Source: Culturomica sp. (lineage in GTDB: Bacteria; Bacteroidota; Bacteroidia; Bacteroidales; Marinifilaceae). Taken from it: 64,000 bases of DNA. The stretch is from contig JAISVB010000075.1 in the NCBI GenBank assembly GCA_031271755.1, forward strand, positions 78,955-142,954. Reading direction: 5' to 3'. Under the pieces are notes generated by a model, which did no database searches, was not told the DNA's origin, and worked only from the letters and a program-made list of their open reading frames with translations. How positions within the stretch are numbered: position 1 is the first letter of the stretch; every line of letters starts with the position of its first letter. Position numbers and translations under genes: made by a program. This document shows positions 10,003-17,723 of this stretch, piece after piece.

Positions 10003-11517
10003 TTATAATTCAACGGTTTTTTCGCTCCGGCCGCCGATGTGTTTGTCCACCTCGGCCAATTGCTTGGAAGCGTAGTCGTCTTTGGGTTTTACCTCCAACG
10101 CTTTCTGGTAGTAAAAACGGGCAACCGCGTATGCTTTTTCATTCCAGGCCTTGTCTGCTTTTTCGATCTGTTCTTTGTACTGCTTCTCGATGAGAGCGGT
10201 TTGTTCGGCCAGGATCAGGCGGTCTATCTCTTCGATCCGCTTGCCGATCTCCTCGTTTTCAATGGGCAAAACACCCATTGCCTGCTGGAAATAAAATTTG
10301 GCGGAGGCGTAATTTTTGGTTGCTATCTCCTTTTCCGCCGTCTCCTTCTGTTTTTTAAATTCGGCTAATTTTTGCTGGTATTTGGTGGAATTAAGGATGT
10401 TGTCGATGGCTTTGATCTGCTCCTGCGGGTAGGTTTCTCCGGTATTCAACTGATCTGCTTCCTGGAACAGTGTCCGGGCAACGGTGTATTGCTCCGCTTT
10501 GACTCCTGCATCCGCTTTTTCAATGATCTGGTTGTAGCGTATCAGCAACTCTGCTTTTTGCCTGGCGGCCAATCGCTCTTTCTCTGCGGCAAACGCCTGC
10601 TGCTGTTGCTGCTGCACCAGCGCCTGCTCTGCCTTTACGATCCGTTCCCGGGGGTATCCCTCTCCGGGCTTTACCTCTAAGGCTTGCCGGTAATTTTGGA
10701 TAGCCTCCTGATACGATTGGGCGTTGTAAAACCGGTCAGCTTCGGCGATCAATTGGGTATACCGGATTGTTCGGTCGGCTTCGGCTTTTTGTTGATCTGC
10801 TTCCTGCTTTCTGAGTTCGGCCAGCCGCTGGTTCTCTTTTCCCAATTCCAACTCCTTGCGTGCGATCCCGATCCGCTGTTCCACCTCTTTATCCGGCTTG
10901 ACCTGCAACGCTTCCGTCCAGAACCCGATCGCCTCTTCCCACCTCTTTTGCCCGAAACTGCTTTGTCCCTTGGCGGCTAACTCGGCAAACAGCTTCTCTT
11001 TGGCCCGTTCGTCCGCACTTTGCCGGACGAGCGCCGTCCGGACTTCCTGTTCGGCTTTGTTCACCCGTTCCCGGATCCCGCCTTCGTACTCTTTGTCAAA
11101 GGTAAAATCGTCCAATTCGTAGTTGTAATGAAGGATCGCGATCGGCTGTTCGAAAATAGTCAGATCCGGCCCTTCCACAAATGGAAGTAAATTGATGATC
11201 AAGCGGACAGGCGGAAAATCGGGATTGGTCTCCACCACCTCCTCCGGGACTTCCGTGTTGATCGTGACGTTTTTGGCAATGTAGCCGGATTTTTCAAACG
11301 AGAGCATATAGTCTGCACCCAGGGCAAGTTTCAGATCGAACTTCCCTCTTTTATCCAAATTCCGTTCTTCGGTATTTTCCCCGTTCCTGGATATGATCAG
11401 CCTGGTACCCTCGGCGCCGGTCTCTTCGATCACGACGTATCCGTTGATGACTAACGATTGGGCTTTAGCCAAGAGCGATCCCGACAGGATCAGCAACACC
11501 AGTAAAACTCTCTTCAT
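10003..11517 (-). CDS. Secreted tetratricopeptide-repeat protein
   Basis: The 504-residue protein starts at MKRVLLVLLILSGSLLAKAQ, a signal peptide; an ATG six codons upstream adds nothing recognisable. Residues ~22-110 look like a carboxypeptidase-regulatory-like beta domain (SLVINGYVVIEETGAEGTRLIIS..). From ~155 there are five or more TPR-like repeats separated by charged, coiled-coil-prone linkers; each repeat contains a form of QEAIQNYRQALEVKPGEGYP. It probably acts in the periplasm as a scaffold. A possible -7 box (TAATTTTG on the minus strand) lies at 11535-11542. It is co-oriented with and immediately upstream of the barrel gene. The exact partner is unknown. Confidence 0.7.
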   Translation of the reverse strand: MKRVLLVLLILSGSLLAKAQSLVINGYVVIEETGAEGTRLIISRNGENTEERNLDKRGKFDLKLALGADYMLSFEKSGYIAKNVTINTEVPEEVVETNPDFPPVRLIINLLPFVEGPDLTIFEQPIAILHYNYELDDFTFDKEYEGGIRERVNKAEQEVRTALVRQSADERAKEKLFAELAAKGQSSFGQKRWEEAIGFWTEALQVKPDKEVEQRIGIARKELELGKENQRLAELRKQEADQQKAEADRTIRYTQLIAEADRFYNAQSYQEAIQNYRQALEVKPGEGYPRERIVKAEQALVQQQQQQAFAAEKERLAARQKAELLIRYNQIIEKADAGVKAEQYTVARTLFQEADQLNTGETYPQEQIKAIDNILNSTKYQQKLAEFKKQKETAEKEIATKNYASAKFYFQQAMGVLPIENEEIGKRIEEIDRLILAEQTALIEKQYKEQIEKADKAWNEKAYAVARFYYQKALEVKPKDDYASKQLAEVDKHIGGRSEKTVEL

Positions 11518-11558
11518 TGCATTAACGTTTCGCACAAAATTAATGCATAAGCGCAGAA

Positions 11559-11582
11559 AAAAAGCCCCAAGCGGGGCTTTTT
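11559..11582 (-). terminator. Rho-independent terminator of the 11594-12280 gene
   Basis: A perfect 10-bp stem (AAAAAGCCCC / GGGGCTTTTT) with a 4-nt loop lies 11 bp after the stop of the upstream minus-strand gene. It has A and T runs on its two sides, so it could work in both directions. Confidence 0.85.
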
Positions 11583-11593
11583 AGACTTAAAAT

Positions 11594-12280
11594 TTATTTT
11601 TTAAGATTCATTTGTGCCCGGACAATGTACTTTTGAATGTCGCGTCCTTCCGTAGATGCGGGGAACTCTTTTTCAATCTGTTCGTAAGCCTCCAAAGCTT
11701 TGCCGTACTCTCCGGCTTTTTCGTACGCCATCCCGCTTTTCAGCAGAAAAACCGGCGAAGAAAAATCGTTTTGCCGGGAAGCGGCCGCCTTTTTGTAATT
11801 GCTCGCCGCTTTTTCATATTCGCCCATCTGCATGTAAGCGTCCCCGATATTGGCAATGGCCATATTGGAAACCAGCAGGTCGTTCGAAGAGAATTTTTCC
11901 AAATACCGGATGGCACTGGAATAATCCCCTGTATAAAGGAAACAGAGTCCTGCGTAATATTTGGCCAGGTTACCGGCCGGAGTGGAACCGTAATTGTCTG
12001 CGATTTCCAGAAATCCGCTGATATTGCCGTCCCCGTTCAACGCCAGGTTGAAAGAGTCCCGTTCAAAATAGTTCTGCGCTCCGTAGATCTGGTTGGCAGC
12101 TTCCTGGATCCGCGGCTGGCGGATAAAGCGGTTGTATCCCAAAACGGCAACGACAACGACCAGAATACCCGTGATGACATTGATGATTTTCTTCTGATTG
12201 GATTCGATAAACTGCTCTCCCCGGGTCAAAACATCCTCGATCTGTTCGAATTTATCCTCGTTTTTCTTCTGTTTAGCCAT
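11594..12280 (-). CDS. Membrane-anchored tetratricopeptide-repeat protein
   Basis: The 228-residue protein starts at MAKQKKNEDKFEQIEDVL; an upstream in-frame ATG would add 11 poor residues. A single membrane helix (residues ~32-50, IINVITGILVVVVAVLGYN) follows a short cytoplasmic segment. At least three TPR units follow (YYAGLCFLYTGDYSSAIRYLEKF, AIANIGDAYMQMGEYEKAASNYKKA, KSGMAYEKAGEYGKALEAYEQI). The layout resembles YfgM-type proteins, which hold periplasmic chaperone complexes at the translocon, but this is an inference from architecture only. A -7 box (TACTTTTG on the minus strand) lies at 12311-12318. Confidence 0.7.
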   Translation of the reverse strand: MAKQKKNEDKFEQIEDVLTRGEQFIESNQKKIINVITGILVVVVAVLGYNRFIRQPRIQEAANQIYGAQNYFERDSFNLALNGDGNISGFLEIADNYGSTPAGNLAKYYAGLCFLYTGDYSSAIRYLEKFSSNDLLVSNMAIANIGDAYMQMGEYEKAASNYKKAAASRQNDFSSPVFLLKSGMAYEKAGEYGKALEAYEQIEKEFPASTEGRDIQKYIVRAQMNLKK

Positions 12281-12420
12281 ACCATCTTTCCTTTGCTGTT
12301 TAACAACGTGCAAAAGTAGTTTTTTAATTTAAAAAACAGGAACGATTCCCGGAATATTTTTTAAGCACAGCCCCGGCTCTCCATTTTTTTGTATCTTCGC
12401 AGCGCAATGGAGGGCTGTAC

Positions 12421-13542
12421 ATGCTGTTAAAAGAGCTGCATATTCTCAACTTTAAAAACATCCGGGAGGCGACGCTTGCGCTGTGTCCCGGTTTTAATTG
12501 TTTGACGGGCAACAACGGGGAGGGAAAAACCAATGTATTGGATGCGGTATACCAGCTCTCCATCTGCAAAAGTTATTTCGGATTGCCCGACAGCCAGAAC
12601 ATCCGCCACGGGGAGGCGTTTTTTGTGTTGCAGGGGAGGTACGAGCGGAACGGAGAGGGGGCGGAGATCTATTGCGGGGTAAAAAACGGGCGGAAAAAGA
12701 CTTTCCGCAAAGACGGTAAGGAGTACGGCAAACTTTCGGAACACATCGGATTTATCCCGTTGGTGATGATCGCTCCGGAGGATGTGGTGTTGATAGAGGG
12801 AGGGAGCGATGAGCGGAGGAAGTTGGTGGACGGGATTATTTGCCAGTGCGACCGGGAGTATCTGCACGCCCTGATCCGGTATAACAAAGCGTTGTTGCAG
12901 CGGAACTCTTTTCTGAAATCGGCGGCCGGAACGGTTCCGGATCCGGAGTTGGTGGAGGTTTGGGACGAACAATTAGCAGAATACGGAGAGCGGATCCGGG
13001 AGGGTCGGGAACGCTTCCTCGAAGAATTTACACCCGTTTTTCAACATTATTACCGGCAGTTGTCGGCCGGCAGGGAACGGGTCGGATTGTCGTACCACGC
13101 CTCCGTAAAACCGGGGGAGTACGCGCAAAAATTGAAGGATACGCTGGAAAGAGACCGGATGCTGGCCTATACAACGGTGGGCATACACCGTGACGACCTG
13201 CACTTCTGCATAGACGATTTCCCGGTAAAAAAAGTCGGTTCCCAGGGGCAGAAAAAAACCTTCCTGATCGCCCTGAAGTTGGCGCAATACGTTTGGTTGC
13301 ACCGTTCCGGCGGCTTGAAACCCCTGTTGTTGCTGGACGACATTTTCGACAAATTGGATGCGGAACGGGTCGGAGCGATCGTCCGCATTGTGGGAGAGGA
13401 GTTGTTCGGCCAGGTCTTTCTGACCGATACCAACCGGGAACACATCGACGAAATGCTGCGACGGCAGCCCAAAGAGTACCGGTTGTTCCGGGTGGAGGAG
13501 GGGCGGATCGTGCAGGAACCGGCCGACGGATTGCCTGCGTGA
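12421..13542 (+). CDS. recF: DNA replication and repair protein RecF
   Basis: The 373-residue SMC-like ATPase loads RecA at gaps with RecO and RecR. Walker A is in FNCLTGNNGEGKTNVLDAVY (about residues 25-45). The ABC signature region is near KKVGSQGQKKTFLIALKLAQ, and Walker B is LLLLDDIFDKLDAERV. Length matches the family. The start MLLKELHILNFKNI is the normal RecF N-terminus. A likely -7 box TATCTTCG is at 12392-12399. In this window recF is followed by a DUF721 gene. Confidence 0.95.
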   Translation: MLLKELHILNFKNIREATLALCPGFNCLTGNNGEGKTNVLDAVYQLSICKSYFGLPDSQNIRHGEAFFVLQGRYERNGEGAEIYCGVKNGRKKTFRKDGKEYGKLSEHIGFIPLVMIAPEDVVLIEGGSDERRKLVDGIICQCDREYLHALIRYNKALLQRNSFLKSAAGTVPDPELVEVWDEQLAEYGERIREGRERFLEEFTPVFQHYYRQLSAGRERVGLSYHASVKPGEYAQKLKDTLERDRMLAYTTVGIHRDDLHFCIDDFPVKKVGSQGQKKTFLIALKLAQYVWLHRSGGLKPLLLLDDIFDKLDAERVGAIVRIVGEELFGQVFLTDTNREHIDEMLRRQPKEYRLFRVEEGRIVQEPADGLPA

Positions 13543-13590
13543 AATTTGTTGCTATATTTTTATCATATAGGATGTGCTTCGGCAATCTTT

Positions 13591-13635
13591 TACAAGCAAG
13601 CTTGTATCGATTGCTCTCAGCTTTCACTATATTTG
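13591..13635 (+). promoter_or_regulatory. Promoter of the DUF721-acyltransferase genes with an upstream palindrome
   Basis: A -7 box TATATTTG is at 13628-13635, 20 bp before the DUF721 start. Just upstream, TACAAGCAAGCTTGTA at 13591-13606 is a perfect 7-bp inverted repeat with a 2-nt centre, placed around the expected -33 region. It could be an operator, or replace a missing -33 TTTG. The palindrome is visible; a regulatory role is inferred. Confidence 0.5.
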
Positions 13636-13654
13636 CAAAGTAAATTGACAGAGT

Positions 13655-13948
13655 ATGATCCACCGGGGGAAAACGCAGCCATTGGACGAAGTGGTAGGAC
13701 AGGTGCTGAAACAGTTGGGGATAGAAAAACAGTATAAAGAGCACCGGGTATTGTCCGTTTGGCCCGAGGTGGTGGGGCAAATGATCGCCTCCCGGACCAA
13801 GCAGATCTGCGTGGCGGATGGCAAACTGTTTGTTTCCTTTACATCGGCGGTTGTCCGGAACGAGATTGCGCTGGTAAAAGAGGGGGTTCAGAAAGCCCTG
13901 AACGATAAAATGGGAGGAGAAGTGATACGGGAGATCATCATAAAGTAA
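13655..13948 (+). CDS. DUF721 (DciA-like) protein
   Basis: The 97-residue protein begins MIHRGKTQPLDEVVGQVLKQLGIEKQYKEHRVLSVWPEVVG, the DUF721 pattern with the conserved W-P-x-V-V-G segment, then a short beta-strand region (DGKLFVSFTSAVVRNEIALVK). DciA proteins of this family load the replicative helicase DnaB in bacteria that lack DnaC. Its place directly after recF supports a role in DNA replication. It is shorter than actinobacterial DciA, so equivalence of function is inferred. It is followed within 6 bp by the acyltransferase gene. Confidence 0.75.
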   Translation: MIHRGKTQPLDEVVGQVLKQLGIEKQYKEHRVLSVWPEVVGQMIASRTKQICVADGKLFVSFTSAVVRNEIALVKEGVQKALNDKMGGEVIREIIIK

Positions 13949-13954
13949 TGACGA

Positions 13955-15778
13955 GTGAAAAAACAGCGTGAAAATACGAAAAACCTGATCGGTTCGAGCG
14001 ATCTTTTAAAAGCTTCCGACGGGCTGAACCGCTTCGGCGGGAGTTTAGTTGCCAAAATGGTGATGCACATCCTTCGTTTAAACAAGATCAACCAACTCTA
14101 CTCCGATGTTTACGACGAAAATCCGCAGGCATTCCTGGATCGCCTGATCGATGCGTTGGGAGTAACCGTGGAGATCAACGAAGAAGATCTGCAAAAAATA
14201 CCGAAAGAGGGGGCGTTTATCACCGTTTCGAACCACCCTTTCGGCGGGTTGGACGGGATCATCCTGATCCAGTTGCTCAGCAGGGTCCGTCCGGATTACA
14301 AGGTGATGGCGAACTTCCTGTTGAAAAAGATCGAACCGATCAAAGAGTATTTTCTGGGAGTCAATCCGTTCGAAGACCGGAAAAGCATCTCCAGTACGGC
14401 CGGTATCAAGGAGGCGTTGCGGCACCTGGCCGACGGCATGCCGCTGGGGTTGTTCCCCGCCGGCGAAGTATCCTCGTACCAGGCCGACTCCAACAACGTG
14501 GAGGACCGGGAGTGGAACGCCTCCGCCATCAAGATGATCAAAAAGGCCCGGGTGCCGGTGGTCCCGATCTATTTCAAAGGGGCGAACAGCCTGCTTTTCT
14601 ACCTGTTGGGTTTCATTCATCCGCTGTTGCGTACCGTTAAATTGCCCTCCGAGTTGTTGAATAAAAAGAAGCAGGTGGTCAAGATCCGGATCGGAACACC
14701 CATTTCCGAGGAGACACAGGATGCCTTCCCCGATATCACCCAGTACGGAAAATTCCTGCGGGCGAAAACATACCTGTTGGGGAGTTCCTTAGAGGTGAAA
14801 AAATTCTTTCTGACCTCCCAAAAGGCGGCTGCCAAAGCGGTTCCGGTCATCCCGGCGGTGAAAACGGAGCTGTTGAGAAAAGAGATCCGGGCGGTGGAGG
14901 AGGATTATCTTCTGTTCCGGCTGAAAAACTACGCGGTATACTGTGTCCCCTCCATCAAAATACCCAATGTGCTGAACGAGATCGGGCGGTTGCGGGAGGT
15001 AACCTTCCGGGCTGTGGGAGAGGGAACCAACCGGAGCATCGACATCGATGAATACGACCTTTACTACTTTCACCTCTTTATCTGGGACAGCGAAGCGGAA
15101 CGGATCGTGGGGGCATACCGGGTCGGAAAAGGAAAAGAGATCGTGGATCGCTACGGCCTGCAAGGGTTTTACATCCATTCGCTTTTCAAGATGCGCAAGG
15201 CGATGCTGCCGGTGATGTATGAATCCTTGGAATTGGGGCGCTCCTTTATTGCTGAAGATTACCAGCGGAAACCCCTGCCGCTCTTCCTGCTCTGGAAAGG
15301 GATCCTTTACTTTCTGCTCAAAAATCCGGACTACCGGTACCTGATCGGGCCGGTCACCGTCAGCGGCAAGTACACCACCGTTTCTAAGGAGTTGATCATG
15401 AAGTTCATTATCCGCCACTATTATAATAAAGAGTTGGGCCGCTACATCTCGCCCCGGAGTAAATACCGGGTGGAGACCAACGACCCGGATGTCGAGATCA
15501 TGCTGGACGCTTCCGGGAACGACATCGCGGTGTTGGACAAAATGATCGGGGACATAGAGCCTTCCTGCGACAAACTCCCGGTGTTGCTGAAAAAATACAT
15601 CTCTCTGAACGGTCAGATCATCGGGTTCAACATAGATCCGAAATTTAACATGTGCTTAGACGGATTGCTGATCCTGGATCTGTTCGACGTCCCGATGAAT
15701 ACCATCGAATCGCTCTCTAAAGAGATCAACGACGGCACCATCCTGAATCGCTTCACGCCGGACAACGTAGAATTGTAA
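13955..15778 (+). CDS. Bifunctional acyltransferase, PlsC-like plus GNAT-like domains (OlsF/GlsF type)
   Basis: The 607-residue protein starts at a GTG; no ATG start in this frame precedes the conserved part. Residues ~85-270 are a PlsC-like O-acyltransferase with VSNHPFGGLDG (catalytic His94) and GLFPAGEVSSYQ. Residues ~315-520 are a GNAT-like N-acyltransferase (YAVYCVPSIKI.., REVTFRAVGEGTNRSIDIDEYD, ERIVGAYRVGKG). Fused enzymes of this type (OlsF) make ornithine lipids, and related Bacteroidetes enzymes (GlsF; split GlsB/GlsA in Bacteroides thetaiotaomicron) make N-acyl glycine or serine lipids. The head-group amino acid cannot be told from sequence. Neighbours are DUF721 (6 bp) and a LysE exporter (10 bp). 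Confidence 0.8.
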   Translation: MKKQRENTKNLIGSSDLLKASDGLNRFGGSLVAKMVMHILRLNKINQLYSDVYDENPQAFLDRLIDALGVTVEINEEDLQKIPKEGAFITVSNHPFGGLDGIILIQLLSRVRPDYKVMANFLLKKIEPIKEYFLGVNPFEDRKSISSTAGIKEALRHLADGMPLGLFPAGEVSSYQADSNNVEDREWNASAIKMIKKARVPVVPIYFKGANSLLFYLLGFIHPLLRTVKLPSELLNKKKQVVKIRIGTPISEETQDAFPDITQYGKFLRAKTYLLGSSLEVKKFFLTSQKAAAKAVPVIPAVKTELLRKEIRAVEEDYLLFRLKNYAVYCVPSIKIPNVLNEIGRLREVTFRAVGEGTNRSIDIDEYDLYYFHLFIWDSEAERIVGAYRVGKGKEIVDRYGLQGFYIHSLFKMRKAMLPVMYESLELGRSFIAEDYQRKPLPLFLLWKGILYFLLKNPDYRYLIGPVTVSGKYTTVSKELIMKFIIRHYYNKELGRYISPRSKYRVETNDPDVEIMLDASGNDIAVLDKMIGDIEPSCDKLPVLLKKYISLNGQIIGFNIDPKFNMCLDGLLILDLFDVPMNTIESLSKEINDGTILNRFTPDNVEL

Positions 15779-15788
15779 ACAGAGGACC

Positions 15789-16427
15789 ATGTACGATGTG
15801 ATCTATATTTTCCGGGGCATGCTGATCGGTTTGATGATTTCGGTGCCGCTGGGGCCCATGGGGGTATTGATCATACAAAAAACCCTGCACAAAGGGGCAT
15901 TGTCGGGCTTTGTGGCGGGAATGGGAGCTGCTTTTGCCGATCTTTTTTATGCAATCATGGCGGCTTTCGGTATCGGTCTGTTTGTCAATGTTATACAAAC
16001 CCACGAAATCCTGCTCCGGATCATCGGCGGGATTTTTTTACTGATCGTGGGATTGAAAATCTATTTCGATAATCCGTTGAAGCGGATCAAATCCAGACGG
16101 AGGGTGACCAAAAAGGGATTGCTCGGCGATTTTCTTTCCCTCTTTTTTCTGACCGCTTCCAATCCGATTACTATCATCGTTTTTATGGCGGTTTTTGCCG
16201 GAACCTCCGTACTGGGAGGGGATGCTCCCGGCCTGCTGCCGGAGATCTTCGTGTTGGCCGGGGTTTTGCTGGGCGCCGCCGCCTGGTGGTATACCCTCTC
16301 CACCGTTGTCAATATTTTCCGGAAAAAATTCAAGCTCCGGGTATTGATCTCCATCAACCGGATTACCGGCATTGTCATCACCATCTTAGGGGGAGGGGTG
16401 ATCCTGGCGGCCTTTGTAAGACCGTAA
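15789..16427 (+). CDS. LysE/RhtB-family amino-acid exporter
   Basis: The 212-residue membrane protein has about six hydrophobic segments. The N-terminal pattern GMLIGLMISVPLGPMGVLIIQKTLHKG is the LysE-family signature, followed by GAAFADLFYAIMAAFGIG and LTASNPITIIVFMAVFAG. Members export basic or neutral amino acids, and the substrate here is unknown. It starts 10 bp after the acyltransferase. Its last codons (FVRP-stop) lie inside the 8-bp repeat array at 16416-16551, so the repeat supplies the stop codon. Confidence 0.85.
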   Translation: MYDVIYIFRGMLIGLMISVPLGPMGVLIIQKTLHKGALSGFVAGMGAAFADLFYAIMAAFGIGLFVNVIQTHEILLRIIGGIFLLIVGLKIYFDNPLKRIKSRRRVTKKGLLGDFLSLFFLTASNPITIIVFMAVFAGTSVLGGDAPGLLPEIFVLAGVLLGAAAWWYTLSTVVNIFRKKFKLRVLISINRITGIVITILGGGVILAAFVRP

Positions 16428-16551
16428 GATCGTAAGATAGTAAGACCGTAAGAGGCGCTTCATTTTACGGTCTTAGGTCCTACTGTCTTACACATCTCAC
16501 TATCTTACTGTCTCACTATCTTACTGTCTTACGGTCTTACTGTCTTACGGT
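16416..16551. repeat. Two facing arrays of an 8-bp tandem repeat between convergent genes
   Basis: From 16416 to 16455 there are five 8-bp units of the form GTAAGANN. From about 16463 to 16551 there are roughly ten units of the reverse form CTTACNGT, the last four (16520-16551) perfectly in phase. The arrays face each other, so the RNA could fold on itself. Both converging genes stop inside: LysE in the left array, hydE in the right, each ending with the codons for Val-Arg-Pro. A shorter copy lies at 44357-44392. Confidence 0.85.
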
Positions 16552-17584
16552 CTTTTCCGTGCTGCGGGTCCCCCCACTGGTCAAAGGCGATGCGGCAGCC
16601 GGCCTCCCGGACGCCGGTTTCCAATTTTTGCAGCATTTCCGCCGCGCCCTCTTCGTAATCCGGTTTGTTTTGGTACAGTTTGTAATGACTGCGGCCGGCT
16701 GCGGGCGTAATGTTGGGCATAATGACGTTGGCTCCGGCCTTCAGCGCCTGCTCCCTGCCCTGCGGGTCAATGGCCTGTAAAGCGGTCGTAGCGGCAATGT
16801 TCAGGTCGGGCACCAGCAGCCGCAGGCAGGCGATCGCATGCAGCGCCAGGCGCAACCGCTCCCGTTGCGGCAACAACTGCTCCCGGTAAGCGTACAGCGG
16901 TGTATCCGGGTGTTCCAGGTACGGCCCCATGCCCACCATGTCGACGTCCCGCTCTTTCAAAAACAACAAGTCGTTCGCCAGATCCTCCGTTGTTTGGAAC
17001 GGCAGGCCGATCATCACGCCGCTTCCGGTCTGGTATCCGCACCGCTGCAAACTTTCCAAACATGCCAACCGCTTCCGGAACGAATGCTCCGCATCGTCCG
17101 GATGGATCCGGGCATACAGCTCCGGGTTAGACGTTTCAATGCGGAGCAGGTAGCGGTGCGCGCCGGACTCGAACCATTGCCGGTAGGTCTCCTCGTGCTG
17201 TTCACCCAGTGACAGGGTGATCCCCAGCCGGCCGTCGGTCTGTTGCTTGATCTCCCGGATGAGCCGGTCGATTTTTCCGGTAAACAGCGGCGATTGGTTC
17301 TCGCCGCCCTGCAGCACGATAGAGCCGTACCGGTTCTTGTATGCGAACAGAGCGGATTCGAGGATCTGCCGGTCGTCCAGCAGGTATCGCTGCACTTTCC
17401 CGTTCCCGCTGCGAATGCCGCAATAGAGGCAATTCTTGCCGCAAGCGTTGGAGACTTCGATCAGCCCCCGCAGGTAGACGGCATTTCCGGTGACGCTGTT
17501 ACGCACCTCCGCCGCCTTTTTGTAAAGAAGCTCCTCTTCCTCCCCGGTGCAACGGAGCAACCGGTGCAATTCCGCTCTGTTCAT
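16529..17584 (-). CDS. hydE: [FeFe]-hydrogenase H-cluster maturase HydE-like radical SAM protein
   Basis: The 351-residue protein has the radical-SAM cluster motif in EVSNACGKNCLYCGIRSGN (CxxxCxxC, about residues 48-55), plus GSIVLQGGENQ, SGVMIGLPFQTTEDLANDL and PNITPAAGRSHYKLYQNKP, as in HydE. HydE helps build the diiron subcluster of [FeFe] hydrogenase. The start at 17584 is preferred to an ATG at 17683 because a -7 box (TACCTTTG on the minus strand, 17609-17616) lies just upstream and the length then matches the family. The related PylB is less likely. HydF, HydG and the hydrogenase are not in this window. The stop codon lies inside the 8-bp repeat. Confidence 0.88.
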   Translation of the reverse strand: MNRAELHRLLRCTGEEEELLYKKAAEVRNSVTGNAVYLRGLIEVSNACGKNCLYCGIRSGNGKVQRYLLDDRQILESALFAYKNRYGSIVLQGGENQSPLFTGKIDRLIREIKQQTDGRLGITLSLGEQHEETYRQWFESGAHRYLLRIETSNPELYARIHPDDAEHSFRKRLACLESLQRCGYQTGSGVMIGLPFQTTEDLANDLLFLKERDVDMVGMGPYLEHPDTPLYAYREQLLPQRERLRLALHAIACLRLLVPDLNIAATTALQAIDPQGREQALKAGANVIMPNITPAAGRSHYKLYQNKPDYEEGAAEMLQKLETGVREAGCRIAFDQWGDPQHGKDRKTVRP

Positions 17585-17661
17585 GTTGGCCTGTCTTATT
17601 AAAGAAAACAAAGGTACGGGTTCGGAACGAAAAACAGGAACCGGCAGCCTGTTTTCGAGGA

Positions 17662-17677
17662 TATTTTTGTAATTTTG
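17662..17677 (+). promoter_or_regulatory. Two overlapping -7 boxes upstream of the 904-residue protein gene
   Basis: TATTTTTG (17662-17669) is followed directly by TAATTTTG (17670-17677). Both match TAnnTTTG and lie about 50 bp before the start at 17724. No clean TTTG sits at the -33 distance for either. Confidence 0.4.
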
Positions 17678-17723
17678 TGGCAAATTACACGGGGAGGCGC
17701 CAACTCCCTGCAGGCCAGTATTT

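Noticed and set aside
16416..16551. CRISPR array
   Set aside because: Units are 8 bp in direct tandem with no unique spacers; no cas genes are present in the window.
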